From Candidatus Nitrosothermus koennekei (GTDB lineage Archaea; Thermoproteota; Nitrososphaeria; Nitrososphaerales; Nitrosocaldaceae), in assembly GCA_013538715.1 (NCBI GenBank), contig JACAFH010000001.1, forward strand, positions 229,598 through 293,597: a DNA stretch of 64,000 bases. Direction: 5' to 3'. The translations under genes were made by a program, and so were the position numbers. A model generated the notes under the pieces. It was given only the letters and a program-made list of their open reading frames with translations, was not told where the DNA came from and searched no databases. Below are positions 9,380-18,325 of this stretch, piece after piece (position 1 is the first letter of the stretch; each line of letters opens with the position of its first letter).

Positions 9380-9654
9380 TCTTCGATCACTACCGTATTA
9401 TACTTGTATATGATACGTGTTAGTATAAATGGTATTACGAATATGGAGAGAATATATTTGTGAATTGGGTAACGTTGATAAATACTATTGTCATGGCGCT
9501 TATTAATTATCTGTTTTATGTAAATTGTCTTAAGTTTTATAAGAACTCTATCTTGTAACGAAAGTTTATACGAGATCTTGTATCTTAGTACTTTTTTAAT
9601 TAATATATCTATTTTTAGCATTAAACTTTTATTTTTCTCCATTATTGGTATCAT
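9376..9654 (-). CDS. Hypothetical basic protein, possibly a gene fragment
   Basis: The 92-residue frame ends in ATGA overlap with the decayed epimerase, the junction typical of real operon neighbours here. It is strongly basic, with a hydrophobic stretch near 67-84 (HKYILSIFVIPFILTRII). It could be the C-terminal remainder of a membrane-associated glycosyltransferase or a short real protein. No family is recognised. Its neighbours on both sides are decayed, which favours a remnant. Confidence 0.3.
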   Translation of the reverse strand: MIPIMEKNKSLMLKIDILIKKVLRYKISYKLSLQDRVLIKLKTIYIKQIINKRHDNSIYQRYPIHKYILSIFVIPFILTRIIYKYNTVVIEE

Positions 9655-10141
9655 TATACCAACGACTATATATTAACTTTTCTAATGTGACATATCTGTA
9701 TAAGAATTATCCTGAGTTCATCTTATTTTAGTTACAAGTATATTAATACTCTCTATTTTAGTAGGAGAAATGATATTAGTTAAAATACAACATAGGCTAT
9801 AGATATCAAGGTTACTATATTGATCTAGTTATCATACAGGAATGGTGATGGATTTCTAGCAAGCAGTTAGTGTTACAATGCACTTATATATTGTCAGAAT
9901 CATATGAATAGCATAAGTATTTGATAATACTCAAGCAAGCAGGCATTAGCATTACATAAGCAATTCACTTATAGATAAAGGTTTATGATATAGACTAGCA
10001 TAAGTTTTGGTTTTATATATGAAGAACAAAACATTTAAGAAATAGTATTAAAAATTGTTTCGACAACCTCAATAGCAGGTTAAATCAATTATATACAAAA
10101 GTTGGCATTATTGAGGACTAGAATTATAGGTGAAATCTTGT
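9655..10141 (+). other. Intergenic region, nothing recognised
   Basis: About 490 bases of AT-rich sequence separate the decayed glycan genes from the TFB-ParB operon. I see no open frame with family character, RNA gene or repeat. It marks the boundary of the glycan island. Confidence 0.4.
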
Positions 10142-10651
10142 TTATTGGTTAATCGAACTATACACTTTATTATATAACTCTAACAATATATCATTATATA
10201 CTACTAACCTATCATACTCTTCCTCTTCTAATATAAGTAATTCATTTGATAATCTTCTACAAAAACCTCTCTTGCAGAGGATAAGTACTCTATTCCATAT
10301 ATATCTCTCATTTCTAGTATTTATGAAGTTGATAATATCATTCTTTGCTACTGGTAAACCTTTTCCAGAGATCATAACTCCTTTATGATAATAATAGTAT
10401 AGCATAGCAAGTGATAATATATGTAGTAGAGAAAGGTTTAGTTTATATGCTAGATATAAAGCCTGTCCATATAACGTTAATGTAAACCTCTCTTCTATCT
10501 TAGATATAATACCACGCTTCATTAGTCTCTTAATCTCCATATCCAAATTGGTAGGCTTAGTAAGCATATCTTTTATCTCGTTTCTTACCATTGGTTTAGA
10601 GAAGAGTATACAAATTATATTACTAGCAACACTACCCTGCTTTATAAACAT
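10142..10651 (-). CDS. Winged-helix-like protein, third gene of the TFB-ParB operon
   Basis: The 169-residue protein begins with a region resembling a winged helix-turn-helix: IICILFSKPMVRNEIKDML, a recognition-helix-like stretch ending IKRLMKRGIISKI (41-53) and a wing-like FTLTLYGQALY (57-67). The C-terminal half is helical and ends in an acidic segment. It is likely to bind DNA or a regulator. Its ATG overlaps the TAA of the ParB-like gene by one base (TAATG), so the two are almost certainly translated together. No specific family is recognised. Confidence 0.55.
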   Translation of the reverse strand: MFIKQGSVASNIICILFSKPMVRNEIKDMLTKPTNLDMEIKRLMKRGIISKIEERFTLTLYGQALYLAYKLNLSLLHILSLAMLYYYYHKGVMISGKGLPVAKNDIINFINTRNERYIWNRVLILCKRGFCRRLSNELLILEEEEYDRLVVYNDILLELYNKVYSSINQ

Positions 10652-11628
10652 TATTCATTTTCACATGTCAATATAAGAAACTTTCTGCTTTTACTCTTGC
10701 TTATTAACTTAAACGCTTCTTCTTTATTAGAAGCAATAAAGAGATGCAATAAACCTTCATTCTCAAACTCCTCTACTATATCAGGATGAAGAGCATATGT
10801 ATTTTTGGCTACGTCATCTTTTATAATTAAAAGATTATGGTTAGATTCTAATAATGATACAGTTAACTTCTTCTTATTTATAGCATATGTAGTATCACAT
10901 TTTATACATTTAAGTATTGTTAGCTCTTTTGATTCATTGATTAACTTCTTCTCCAATTTATCTGCAGTCTTTAGACTTTGTTCTTTGTTAGTATTACTCT
11001 TATAATACGATACAAACGCTAATATACTATCTTCTTCAGGAAATGAGAATCTATTCTCTGGTCTATCTATGTTTATAAATATGTAATCTACTACCTCCTT
11101 TTGATGCTCGATTGGTATTTTTGAGAGTGTCTTGATTATATAATGTGGTATATACACATTGTCAAATTTCTTACAAAGTAAATCTATATAATACTTGAGT
11201 GAATTGTATGCCTCTTCTCCTAATTTTGAGATTGAAAGTATAGTTCTTACCTCTTCCACATCAAGCCAATACTTCTTTGCTATCTTATAAAGATCCTTCT
11301 CATCCTCATCTTTTAGAGCTTCGTAAAGCATTAAAGGATTAAACATACTGTGCTTGTTATATCTTATATGATTTACAACTACCTCCTCTTTATCATTTAA
11401 CTCATGTATATTTGCTTGTATGTAAGATAAACCTGCTCTCTTGAATGCTTCTACTCTTGCATGACCATCTATTATATAATACTCTCCATTTAAAAATCCT
11501 ACTTCTATAGGCAGTATAGATTCTGGAGCCTCTTTTGCAGTATTGGCTATCTTAGCAATAAGCTTCTCGCTACTTACAGTTGTCTTTAAAAATGATAACT
11601 TTAATAGATCTATTCTGATCTTCTCCAT
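10651..11628 (-). CDS. ParB/Spo0J-like domain protein with zinc-knuckle C-terminus
   Basis: The 325-residue protein has a ParB-type N-terminal domain: LPIEVGFLNGEYYIIDGHAR at 39-58, with DGHARVEAFKRAG matching the conserved ParB/sulfiredoxin-fold loop. A helix-turn-helix-like segment follows at about 112-136 (LYKIAKKYWLDVEEVRTILS). The last 90 residues hold a CIKC pair (241-244) and an alpha/beta segment. ParB-fold proteins bind DNA and in several families hydrolyse CTP; whether this one does is unknown. No ParA ATPase gene lies nearby. Its start overlaps the TFB gene by 19 bases, pointing to a role with that factor. Confidence 0.75.
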   Translation of the reverse strand: MEKIRIDLLKLSFLKTTVSSEKLIAKIANTAKEAPESILPIEVGFLNGEYYIIDGHARVEAFKRAGLSYIQANIHELNDKEEVVVNHIRYNKHSMFNPLMLYEALKDEDEKDLYKIAKKYWLDVEEVRTILSISKLGEEAYNSLKYYIDLLCKKFDNVYIPHYIIKTLSKIPIEHQKEVVDYIFINIDRPENRFSFPEEDSILAFVSYYKSNTNKEQSLKTADKLEKKLINESKELTILKCIKCDTTYAINKKKLTVSLLESNHNLLIIKDDVAKNTYALHPDIVEEFENEGLLHLFIASNKEEAFKLISKSKSRKFLILTCENE

Positions 11629-12299
11629 TCTTTATCAACTCTTTTAATATTTATTAAAAGTTTCAAACTCCTTTGCATCCTTGTACTTCTTCTCCCTTTT
11701 AACATATTATACATTTTTATTGCTTTCATCATCAAATATTTATCACATGTTTCTACATAATTATTCAATTCATTGATGAGTATTTTTGTAAAATATTCAT
11801 CATTATATGATATATTACATATATCAGATAATTTATTCATTATTTTTAATAGACTAGGTAATTTATTTACAACATAAACAGATTTTATTACTTCTTTAAT
11901 TTCATACTCTGATTTTGGAATTGCATATCTTATACACGTATTACTTATTGATAGAAGTGCAGCTTCGGCTTTTTTTATTCGAGAAGATGATTTTAATAAG
12001 CGAGAATAGTAAGACCATGCATCTAACGCTGCATAAAGCGGTAGATTTAACTTCTCACATACTATTGAAAAGTCAGAGCTTGTATATTCATTAATATGTA
12101 GCCTTTTAAACTGTTCCTTTCCACCTAATTCTACTACATGGAAAAGACGTGGATTATTCGTCATCTTTAACTCTTCATTATAAGTATATCCTAAGACATA
12201 ACCACAGCTATCACATACCATCTCTCCATCAATATTTCTTATGAACGAATGCACATGAGTCTCTCTCTTCTTATAGATTGCATCTGTATGAAATTCCAT
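11610..12299 (-). CDS. Divergent transcription factor B (TFB)-like protein
   Basis: The 229-residue protein has a TFIIB-type zinc ribbon, DGEMVCDSCGYVLG at 24-37. The first cysteine pair is replaced by a histidine pair (H15, H17) facing C29 and C32. Residues about 75-160 fit the first cyclin repeat (LNLPLYAALDAWSYYSRLL, then KAEAALLSISNTCIRYAIP). The second repeat is short and poorly conserved. At 229 residues it is shorter than the usual 300 or so of archaeal TFB. It could act as an alternative or anti-initiation factor. It is the first gene of a three-gene operon with ParB-like and winged-helix-like proteins. TFB family membership is fairly secure, function is not. Confidence 0.7.
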   Translation of the reverse strand: MEFHTDAIYKKRETHVHSFIRNIDGEMVCDSCGYVLGYTYNEELKMTNNPRLFHVVELGGKEQFKRLHINEYTSSDFSIVCEKLNLPLYAALDAWSYYSRLLKSSSRIKKAEAALLSISNTCIRYAIPKSEYEIKEVIKSVYVVNKLPSLLKIMNKLSDICNISYNDEYFTKILINELNNYVETCDKYLMMKAIKMYNMLKGRRSTRMQRSLKLLINIKRVDKEWRRSE

Positions 12300-12550
12300 C
12301 GATATACAACTTGTGAACCTATTATTTATAATTATTGGTACATTGATAGTAATATTAATAGAAATATTAAATTAATGTATGTATATTATTAATATTATTA
12401 TAATGTTATATTATTTATAATCTTCTTCAAGATACTTCTACTAAAGCAATCTATTATAATTCATCTAGAATACTGAGATAGGAATAAGATTTCTTATATG
12501 TATATATAATTTAACAGCTTTTATATATTACTATCAATCCGATTTAGAAT

Positions 12551-12706
12551 ATGAAGATAGTAATAATGGAGAATGGTCCGATAATAATAGAGGGTAAGAA
12601 AAGAGTAGCATTATGTAGATGTGGTCATTCAAATAATAAACCATATTGTGATGGCAGTCATAGAAACGCTGATTTTAAAGCAGCAGGTGTAGAGTTAGAT
12701 CTCTAA
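12551..12706 (+). CDS. CDGSH iron-sulfur protein
   Basis: This 51-residue frame starts with ATG at 12551 and holds the full CDGSH motif: C22, C24, S27, P31, C33 and H37 in CRCGHSNNKPYCDGSH. The three Cys and one His bind a redox-active 2Fe-2S cluster in mitoNEET-like proteins. The protein is a minimal single-motif type, probably a homodimer, involved in electron or cluster transfer. Its stop lies inside the convergent zinc-ribbon gene, giving a 12-base tail-to-tail overlap. Confidence 0.85.
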   Translation: MKIVIMENGPIIIEGKKRVALCRCGHSNNKPYCDGSHRNADFKAAGVELDL

Positions 12707-13006
12707 ATCTTTTATTTTATCCAGTATTGTGATATAACTGATTATTAGTTTAGTGATATCTAACTGTTTGTTTATATCATCTTCTCCATTTAAGTGTAAT
12801 ATACATTCATTAATCTTTCTCTTTATTACTTCTTTTGGTTCAGTCTTCTCAACTATCTTCTCAGTCTCAGTCTTCTTACCACAGTTTATGCATAGTATAC
12901 CATCTTTGAATTTAATCTGAACACCTTTACATACTTCACATGGATCTGCTAGTAACGTTCCACCTTTTCTTATTAGTTCTGCTGCTGATGCTATATTACT
13001 CATCAT
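12695..13006 (-). CDS. Sjogren's/scleroderma autoantigen p27-like zinc-ribbon protein
   Basis: The 103-residue protein has a zinc ribbon of C23, C26, C39 and C42 (DPCEVCKGVQIKFKDGILC, NCG) preceded by a helix ending IRKGGTLLADPC, the signature of the archaeal/eukaryotic autoantigen p27 family. A charged linker of Glu, Lys and Thr leads to a C-terminal helical segment. The cellular role of the family is not settled. Two tandem ATG codons occur at the start; the first is used here. It overlaps the convergent CDGSH gene by 12 bases. Confidence 0.75.
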   Translation of the reverse strand: MMSNIASAAELIRKGGTLLADPCEVCKGVQIKFKDGILCINCGKKTETEKIVEKTEPKEVIKRKINECILHLNGEDDINKQLDITKLIISYITILDKIKDLEI

Positions 13007-13086
13007 CTTATCTACACTTACGAATAATAAAAACTTAATCTAATAGGAATACTTTAATAGTAATAATGCATAAATCATAATTGTAG

Positions 13087-13392
13087 ATGGCGGGTATATG
13101 CAAAAAATGTGGATTACCACAAGATCTATGTGCTTGTGTAGAGTTGGATAAAGAAGCAGTAAGAGTAGTAGTTAGACTAGAGAAGAGGAGATTCAACAAG
13201 GATACAACACTAGTAGAAGGTTTTGGAAAAGAGACTGATATAAATGGTGTAGCAAAGTATCTTAAAAGCAAATTAGCATGTGGAGGAACTGTTAAGGATG
13301 GTTCTATAATGTTACAAGGTGATCATAGAGATAATGTTAAGAAATATCTAATAGAATGTGGTTTTAATGAGGATGTTATAGAGGTTCATTAA
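13087..13392 (+). CDS. Translation initiation factor aIF1 (SUI1 family)
   Basis: The 101-residue protein matches SUI1/eIF1: a basic strand VVRLEKRRFNKDTTLVEGF at about 28-46, then the SUI1 core KYLKSKLACGGTVKDG at 57-72 and MLQGDHRDNVKKYL at 75-88. The N-terminus has a C5, C8, C15, C17 cluster typical of archaeal forms. It binds the 30S P-site region and monitors start-codon choice. The stop TAA overlaps the ATG of the following CPBP protein by one base, so the two are co-translated. Confidence 0.93.
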   Translation: MAGICKKCGLPQDLCACVELDKEAVRVVVRLEKRRFNKDTTLVEGFGKETDINGVAKYLKSKLACGGTVKDGSIMLQGDHRDNVKKYLIECGFNEDVIEVH

Positions 13393-14357
13393 TGAGTGTT
13401 AAAAAGATTTTCCAGCAAATTCTTTTACTTCTTTACTGTGGTCTTATAATGGTTATTGCAGGATTCATGTTATTATCATTCCCTATAGGCTCATATACTG
13501 TCTTTAATACCGATATTGGGGGTGCAATAACTTATGAATATCCAATCTCTTCACTTAATAGTTTGTATTTACCATTTACATTTAATATAGGTAACATATT
13601 TATAATTTTATGGTGCATTTACCTCTCATTGTTCTCAATACTATTATTTAAGAGTAAGAATATTCTATATGCTTTACTTTATGCTATTCAGAGTAGTTCA
13701 CATCCATATAATAATAAACTTGCTATGAGTATAGTATGGTTCTCAATACTATTCATAGGTTCAAAGAGTATAAACCTAATTCAGCAACACTTTGGGATAG
13801 ATATAGGCTCGTTAAACGAAGATAATTTACTCTTACAATTCTTTGGTCTTAGTATAGCACCATTATTAGAAGAATCTATCTTTAGAGTTATACTCATAGG
13901 CTTGCCAGTATACCTCTTTCTCATCAATAAAAGGTTTAATATCAATGAGCTATTGAGAGTTTTATGGAACCCTTTTGCTCATCTTCCTTTTACTAAGATC
14001 AGTTATGCCATAATATTGGTAAGTTCTATCATATTTGGATTGTTACATATAGCAACAGGATGGAATTATGGTAAATTGTCTCAAGCAACATTCGCTGGTA
14101 TTATATTAGGTTATGTATACTATAGATATGGTTTACATGCATCTATCATATTACATTGGTCTGCCAATTACTTTTTAGTAGCATATGGATTGTTTAGTAG
14201 TATAATATATGGATTTACATGGAACGAACCATCTAATAATCCGTTACTATCATGGTTAGATATACTTCTTACAGCAATAAGTATTATAGCTTTATCCATT
14301 TATTCTTATAAATTAATTACAAGATTTGGTATGAGTATTAAGTATGAAGGTTCCTAG
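13392..14357 (+). CDS. CPBP (CAAX protease/bacteriocin-processing) family membrane protein
   Basis: The 321-residue protein has about eight hydrophobic helices and the three CPBP motifs: EESIFR with E160, E161 and R165, a histidine in FGLLHIA (H219), and HASIILHWSAN (H249, H255). These residues form the intramembrane metalloprotease centre in Rce1-like enzymes. The substrate is unknown. It begins at the TAATG junction with aIF1. Its last 20 bases overlap the convergent NIF3-like gene. Confidence 0.85.
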   Translation: MSVKKIFQQILLLLYCGLIMVIAGFMLLSFPIGSYTVFNTDIGGAITYEYPISSLNSLYLPFTFNIGNIFIILWCIYLSLFSILLFKSKNILYALLYAIQSSSHPYNNKLAMSIVWFSILFIGSKSINLIQQHFGIDIGSLNEDNLLLQFFGLSIAPLLEESIFRVILIGLPVYLFLINKRFNINELLRVLWNPFAHLPFTKISYAIILVSSIIFGLLHIATGWNYGKLSQATFAGIILGYVYYRYGLHASIILHWSANYFLVAYGLFSSIIYGFTWNEPSNNPLLSWLDILLTAISIIALSIYSYKLITRFGMSIKYEGS

Positions 14358-15159
14358 ATATTATTCCTAATCTAGTTACCTCTAATCCATGCTTCTCTAA
14401 CTCATCTGCTAAGATATTCAAACCTATAGAATCTCCTGCAAGATGTCCTAGTATCACTAGATTACCATTAACTATGCTACTTCTTAACTTTGTTAACTCA
14501 TCATTACTTATATGAAGATAGATTACTGTATCTATATTAGCAATATAGTATAACTTTGCAATATCAGCTCCTCCATTAGTTCCAGCTGCTACTACCAAAG
14601 CGTATCTATTCACATTATTATCAGCATCGCCATATACTACCATTGGCTTTGTATCTGCATTCTTAAATTCCTCTATTGTACTAATACTCTCTATTATATC
14701 TGAAACCTTCCTTATATCACTCTTCATTAATGTATCCTTGATTTTTAATCTCATTAATTCATCACATGGTAAGTGTATATTGAGTAATGGCATCTTTAAA
14801 AGCGAGGCAATTGCTACTACATGTGTATAGATCGATGTATGAGAATTTAATGATACTCTCTGCTTCAATCTATTTACTGCATCTTTTGCTAATGCTTCAT
14901 CTATACCATGTTCAACCATATACTCTACATGCCTATCGAATACACGATGAAAGTTAAGCATACTCTTCCCTAATGGATGATGTGCTATTACTGCATCATA
15001 CTTCATCTCTTTTGCAAGCATTATTATAGATGGATCAACATCTATTGTTAACAATACCCTCTTTATATTAGAACCATGAACATGAATTGCACTATCTGCT
15101 GGTATATCGCTCATGTTAGCAAGATTTAATGCGATATTCATTATCTCTTCCGTATTCAT
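14338..15159 (-). CDS. NIF3-like dinuclear metal-centre protein
   Basis: The 273-residue protein has the NIF3/DUF34 signature: VLLTIDVDPSIIMLAKEM at 35-52 and DAVIAHHPLG at 55-64, whose histidines bind a dinuclear metal site. A second conserved block is VAAGTNGGADI and the C-terminal H..GDS motif appears as GHLAGDS. The family forms toroidal hexamers and has been linked to GTP cyclohydrolase or nucleotide chemistry without a settled role. It overlaps the M20 peptidase gene by four bases (ATGA). Confidence 0.85.
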   Translation of the reverse strand: MNTEEIMNIALNLANMSDIPADSAIHVHGSNIKRVLLTIDVDPSIIMLAKEMKYDAVIAHHPLGKSMLNFHRVFDRHVEYMVEHGIDEALAKDAVNRLKQRVSLNSHTSIYTHVVAIASLLKMPLLNIHLPCDELMRLKIKDTLMKSDIRKVSDIIESISTIEEFKNADTKPMVVYGDADNNVNRYALVVAAGTNGGADIAKLYYIANIDTVIYLHISNDELTKLRSSIVNGNLVILGHLAGDSIGLNILADELEKHGLEVTRLGIISRNLHT

Positions 15160-16271
15160 ATCTTATCCTTCTTTATCATCTTATATAATGATAATGCTAA
15201 GATCCTCATAGCGAGATCTATCTCCTTTATATCTATCATCTCATCTATTGCATGTGCTCTTGATAGATCTCCAGGTCCCCAAACTATACTCTCTATCTTA
15301 TCTGCTATATGCTCGTTATCAGTTGCCCCACTAAAACATATCACCTCTGCTTTACCAGTAATCTTCTTCATAGAAGCATGTAATACTTTACATATCTTGG
15401 ACGATGGATCTATCTTTACTCCTCTTCTAGATCCTATTACCTCAATCTTCTCATTAATTCTTCTCAACTCTTCAATTACTTGCTTAGGGTCTTCACTTGG
15501 TAGTAACCTTCTATCTAATGTTAGATAGCATTCATCAGGTATTATATTCTCTTTTATACCAGCGTTTATCATAGTTATGCTACATGTAGGATTTGTATTA
15601 GCCTCTTCTCTCTTACTTAGAGTGAGAGCATACCTCTCTATATCATCTATTACATTCTTTGCTAATACTATAGCATTAACACCTTTATCTGGTAATGATG
15701 CATGTGTAGACTTTCCATTGATCTTCATCTTTATCCATAAGGCTCCTCGCTGATAAGGAGAGATGGCAAGTGATGTAGGTTCAAAGACTATACCATACTT
15801 TACTGTAGATGGAAGATATTTCATAAGAGTAAGAGTACCAGGTTCTGCTCTCTCTTCTCCAACTGCAAATGTTAGTATTAAACCCTTATCTATTATACGT
15901 GTAATATGTATCATCATTGCTAGTGCACTCTTCATATCCACTGCTCCTCTTCCATATAGAAATCCATCTTTAACTATGCCTCCAAATGGATCTACACTCC
16001 AGAGATTGATATTACCTTCAGGTACTGTATCGATATGACCATTTAGTAATATACTAGGATTTTCATCATTACTTGCTATTATCTGTGCTCTATCTTTAAA
16101 AGGTTCATTTATAATCTTAACATCTAAACCTATCTCTCTTAATCTCTTTGCTATATACTCTGCACATTTTCCTTCTTCACCAGGAGGGTTCCTACTAGGT
16201 ATCTTTATAAGATCTGCTGCAGTCTCAATTACATCTCTTCTTATCATCTCTACACTTTCTATTATATCCAT
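15156..16271 (-). CDS. M20 family amidohydrolase (ArgE/DapE/LysK-like deacylase)
   Basis: The 371-residue enzyme has the M20 metal ligands in order: H79 and D81 in NGHIDTVPEGN, D112 in GRGAVDMKSA, E139-E140 in FAVGEERAEP, and late GATDNEHI. The central insert (RGALWIKMKINGKSTHASLP) is the usual dimerisation domain. Members remove acyl groups from amino acids in arginine, lysine or diaminopimelate pathways, or act as carboxypeptidases. The substrate cannot be chosen from sequence alone; no lysine or arginine genes lie next to it. It is first of a two-gene unit with the NIF3-like gene. Confidence 0.8.
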   Translation of the reverse strand: MDIIESVEMIRRDVIETAADLIKIPSRNPPGEEGKCAEYIAKRLREIGLDVKIINEPFKDRAQIIASNDENPSILLNGHIDTVPEGNINLWSVDPFGGIVKDGFLYGRGAVDMKSALAMMIHITRIIDKGLILTFAVGEERAEPGTLTLMKYLPSTVKYGIVFEPTSLAISPYQRGALWIKMKINGKSTHASLPDKGVNAIVLAKNVIDDIERYALTLSKREEANTNPTCSITMINAGIKENIIPDECYLTLDRRLLPSEDPKQVIEELRRINEKIEVIGSRRGVKIDPSSKICKVLHASMKKITGKAEVICFSGATDNEHIADKIESIVWGPGDLSRAHAIDEMIDIKEIDLAMRILALSLYKMIKKDKI

Positions 16272-16329
16272 ATAGAGATATCATTAGTGCTATGTATTAA
16301 GAGTATTGTATTCACAAAGACTATAATAT

Positions 16330-17295
16330 ATGAGAGATTATAATGAGAATATGGCAGTATTAGAGAAGTTCAATAGTATAAGTAATAATGGTTTGGTATG
16401 GGTTGATGTAAATGAACCTAATAGGAATACTCTCTTAGAGCTAAGTGAGATATATCCATTACATGCTCTTAATATAGAAGACTCACTCTCGAAAGTTCAG
16501 ATACCAAAGATAGATAGATATAAGGATCAGTTATTTATCATAATTCATTTTCCTATCTATGAAGGAGGTATACCAAAACAGTCTCAACTCTCTATCTTCA
16601 TAGGTAATGACTATCTTATTACAATTCACAAAGATGATCTAAAGGTATTAACAGATATGTTTAATCAATGTAAAAATGATCAAAGACAAAGAAATACTTT
16701 AATGGGTATTTCATCGGGATATCTACTCTATAAGATAATAGATTTATTGGTTGATGATCTTCTTCATATATTAGTAAAGGTAGAGAATAGTTTAGATGAT
16801 ATAGAAGATCTAGTATTTGATGAGAATATATCGGCAATTAGACCTATAACATATCTAAGGCGTGAGATAGTAACACTTAGAAGGATAGTAGTGCCTCTAA
16901 AGCGTATAGTTGCTGATATATCAAGAGATATTCAACGCTTCTCTAATGAGGATCTTACATTATACTTGAATGATTTAAAAGATCATCTAGATAAGGCAAT
17001 TGAAGTATTGGATGTTGCAAAGGAGACCGTAGAGATATTTACAGATACAGATTATATAAATAATAGCGAGAAGACAAATAAGATTCTTGCTATCTTAACT
17101 ATAGTATTTACTCTTTCCATTCCAGCAACTCTTATAGCAGCCTTTTATGGTATGAATATAAACCTGCCTGGTGGTTTAGGTGAGGATGTTAATTTCTTAG
17201 GTAAGTATACTGTATTTATAATAATAACAATAATCTCAATAGCAAGCGTGCTTCTAATGGCATATATCTTCTATAGGAAGAGATGGTTGAGTTAA
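16330..17295 (+). CDS. corA: CorA-like magnesium/divalent cation transporter
   Basis: The 321-residue protein has a large cytosolic helical domain (DLLVDDLLHILVKVENSLDD and downstream coiled coil) and two C-terminal transmembrane helices near 255-275 and 289-312. The GMN selectivity motif is at 274-276 (YGMNINLPG) at the end of the first helix, as in pentameric CorA channels. Length is normal. It stands alone on the plus strand before the wyosine gene. Confidence 0.92.
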   Translation: MRDYNENMAVLEKFNSISNNGLVWVDVNEPNRNTLLELSEIYPLHALNIEDSLSKVQIPKIDRYKDQLFIIIHFPIYEGGIPKQSQLSIFIGNDYLITIHKDDLKVLTDMFNQCKNDQRQRNTLMGISSGYLLYKIIDLLVDDLLHILVKVENSLDDIEDLVFDENISAIRPITYLRREIVTLRRIVVPLKRIVADISRDIQRFSNEDLTLYLNDLKDHLDKAIEVLDVAKETVEIFTDTDYINNSEKTNKILAILTIVFTLSIPATLIAAFYGMNINLPGGLGEDVNFLGKYTVFIIITIISIASVLLMAYIFYRKRWLS

Positions 17296-17326
17296 AGTTT
17301 AATAGAGATTATATGTAAAGATTATT

Positions 17327-18325
17327 ATGAGTTGTTCAGGAGAAGAGTTTAATGATATACTACAAATCAAACCTAGAATAATGATGCAATTAAAGAAAGC
17401 AAAATATGGCGTTTACAATCATTCAACTGTAGAATTATGTCACTGGAGCAAGAAGTCATTTCTAAATGAGGGAGAATGCTATAAGAGCAAGTTTTATGGT
17501 ATAGACACTCATCGTTGTATGGAATTCTCTCCTATGGGAATGGTATGTGAGAATAGATGTGTATATTGTTGGAGACCAATGGAGTTTTATGATTTCCTAA
17601 ACATAAATGAGAAGAGTGTTGACGAACCTAAAACAATCTATGATAATTTGGTTGATGAAAGGAAGAGGCTGATAAGTGGTTATTTTGGAAATGATAAGGC
17701 TGATAAGAAGAAGGTTCATGAAGCATTATTACCAACCCATTATGCAATCTCATTATCTGGTGAACCAACATTATATCCAAAACTACCAGAACTAATTAGG
17801 TATCTGAAGAGTCTCAAGGATACACGTTCTATATTTCTAGTAACCAATGGTCAAGAACCAGAGATGCTTTATAAACTCCAAGAAGAGGATGCTTTACCTA
17901 CACAGTTGTATCTCTCGACTAATGCTCCCAATAAGGATCTCTTTATGATGATAAATAAACCACTATATAAAGATGCATGGGAGAGGTGGAATAAGAGTCT
18001 AGAATTTCTAAGAGTAGCTAAGACAAGAACAGTGATAAGGATCACTTTGATAAAAGGATATAACGATGCTTTAGAATTGATAAAAGATTATGCTTCGCTT
18101 TTAATGAAAGGCGAACCGCATTTTGTAGAAGTAAAATCTTACATGCATGTAGGAAAATCTAGAATGAGACTAGATGAGGATGATATGCTTTCAATGGAAG
18201 AGATTAAGAGGTTTGCAAAAGAATTAGCAACGTATCTAGATTTTGATATAATGGATGAGAGCATAGAATCTAGAATAGTTGTATTACAAAATAAGAAGAG
18301 GTATGTTAATAGGATGATAAGTTAG
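17327..18325 (+). CDS. taw1: 4-demethylwyosine synthase, radical SAM (Taw1)
   Basis: The 332-residue protein has the radical SAM motif C74, C78, C81 in CENRCVYC and the second cluster triad C38, C51, C64, spaced 13 residues apart as in characterised archaeal Taw1. The sequence FYGIDTHRCMEFSP is diagnostic. The enzyme condenses N1-methylguanosine at position 37 of tRNA-Phe with pyruvate to form the tricyclic imidazopurine base. SLSGEPTLYP matches the GEP motif for SAM binding. It ends four bases into the convergent cysC gene. Confidence 0.95.
   Translation: MSCSGEEFNDILQIKPRIMMQLKKAKYGVYNHSTVELCHWSKKSFLNEGECYKSKFYGIDTHRCMEFSPMGMVCENRCVYCWRPMEFYDFLNINEKSVDEPKTIYDNLVDERKRLISGYFGNDKADKKKVHEALLPTHYAISLSGEPTLYPKLPELIRYLKSLKDTRSIFLVTNGQEPEMLYKLQEEDALPTQLYLSTNAPNKDLFMMINKPLYKDAWERWNKSLEFLRVAKTRTVIRITLIKGYNDALELIKDYASLLMKGEPHFVEVKSYMHVGKSRMRLDEDDMLSMEEIKRFAKELATYLDFDIMDESIESRIVVLQNKKRYVNRMIS

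Noticed and set aside
9840..10000. Repeated short words such as CAAGCAG in the gap before the TFB operon
   Set aside because: Irregular spacing and no spacer structure, so not a CRISPR array or a defined repeat.
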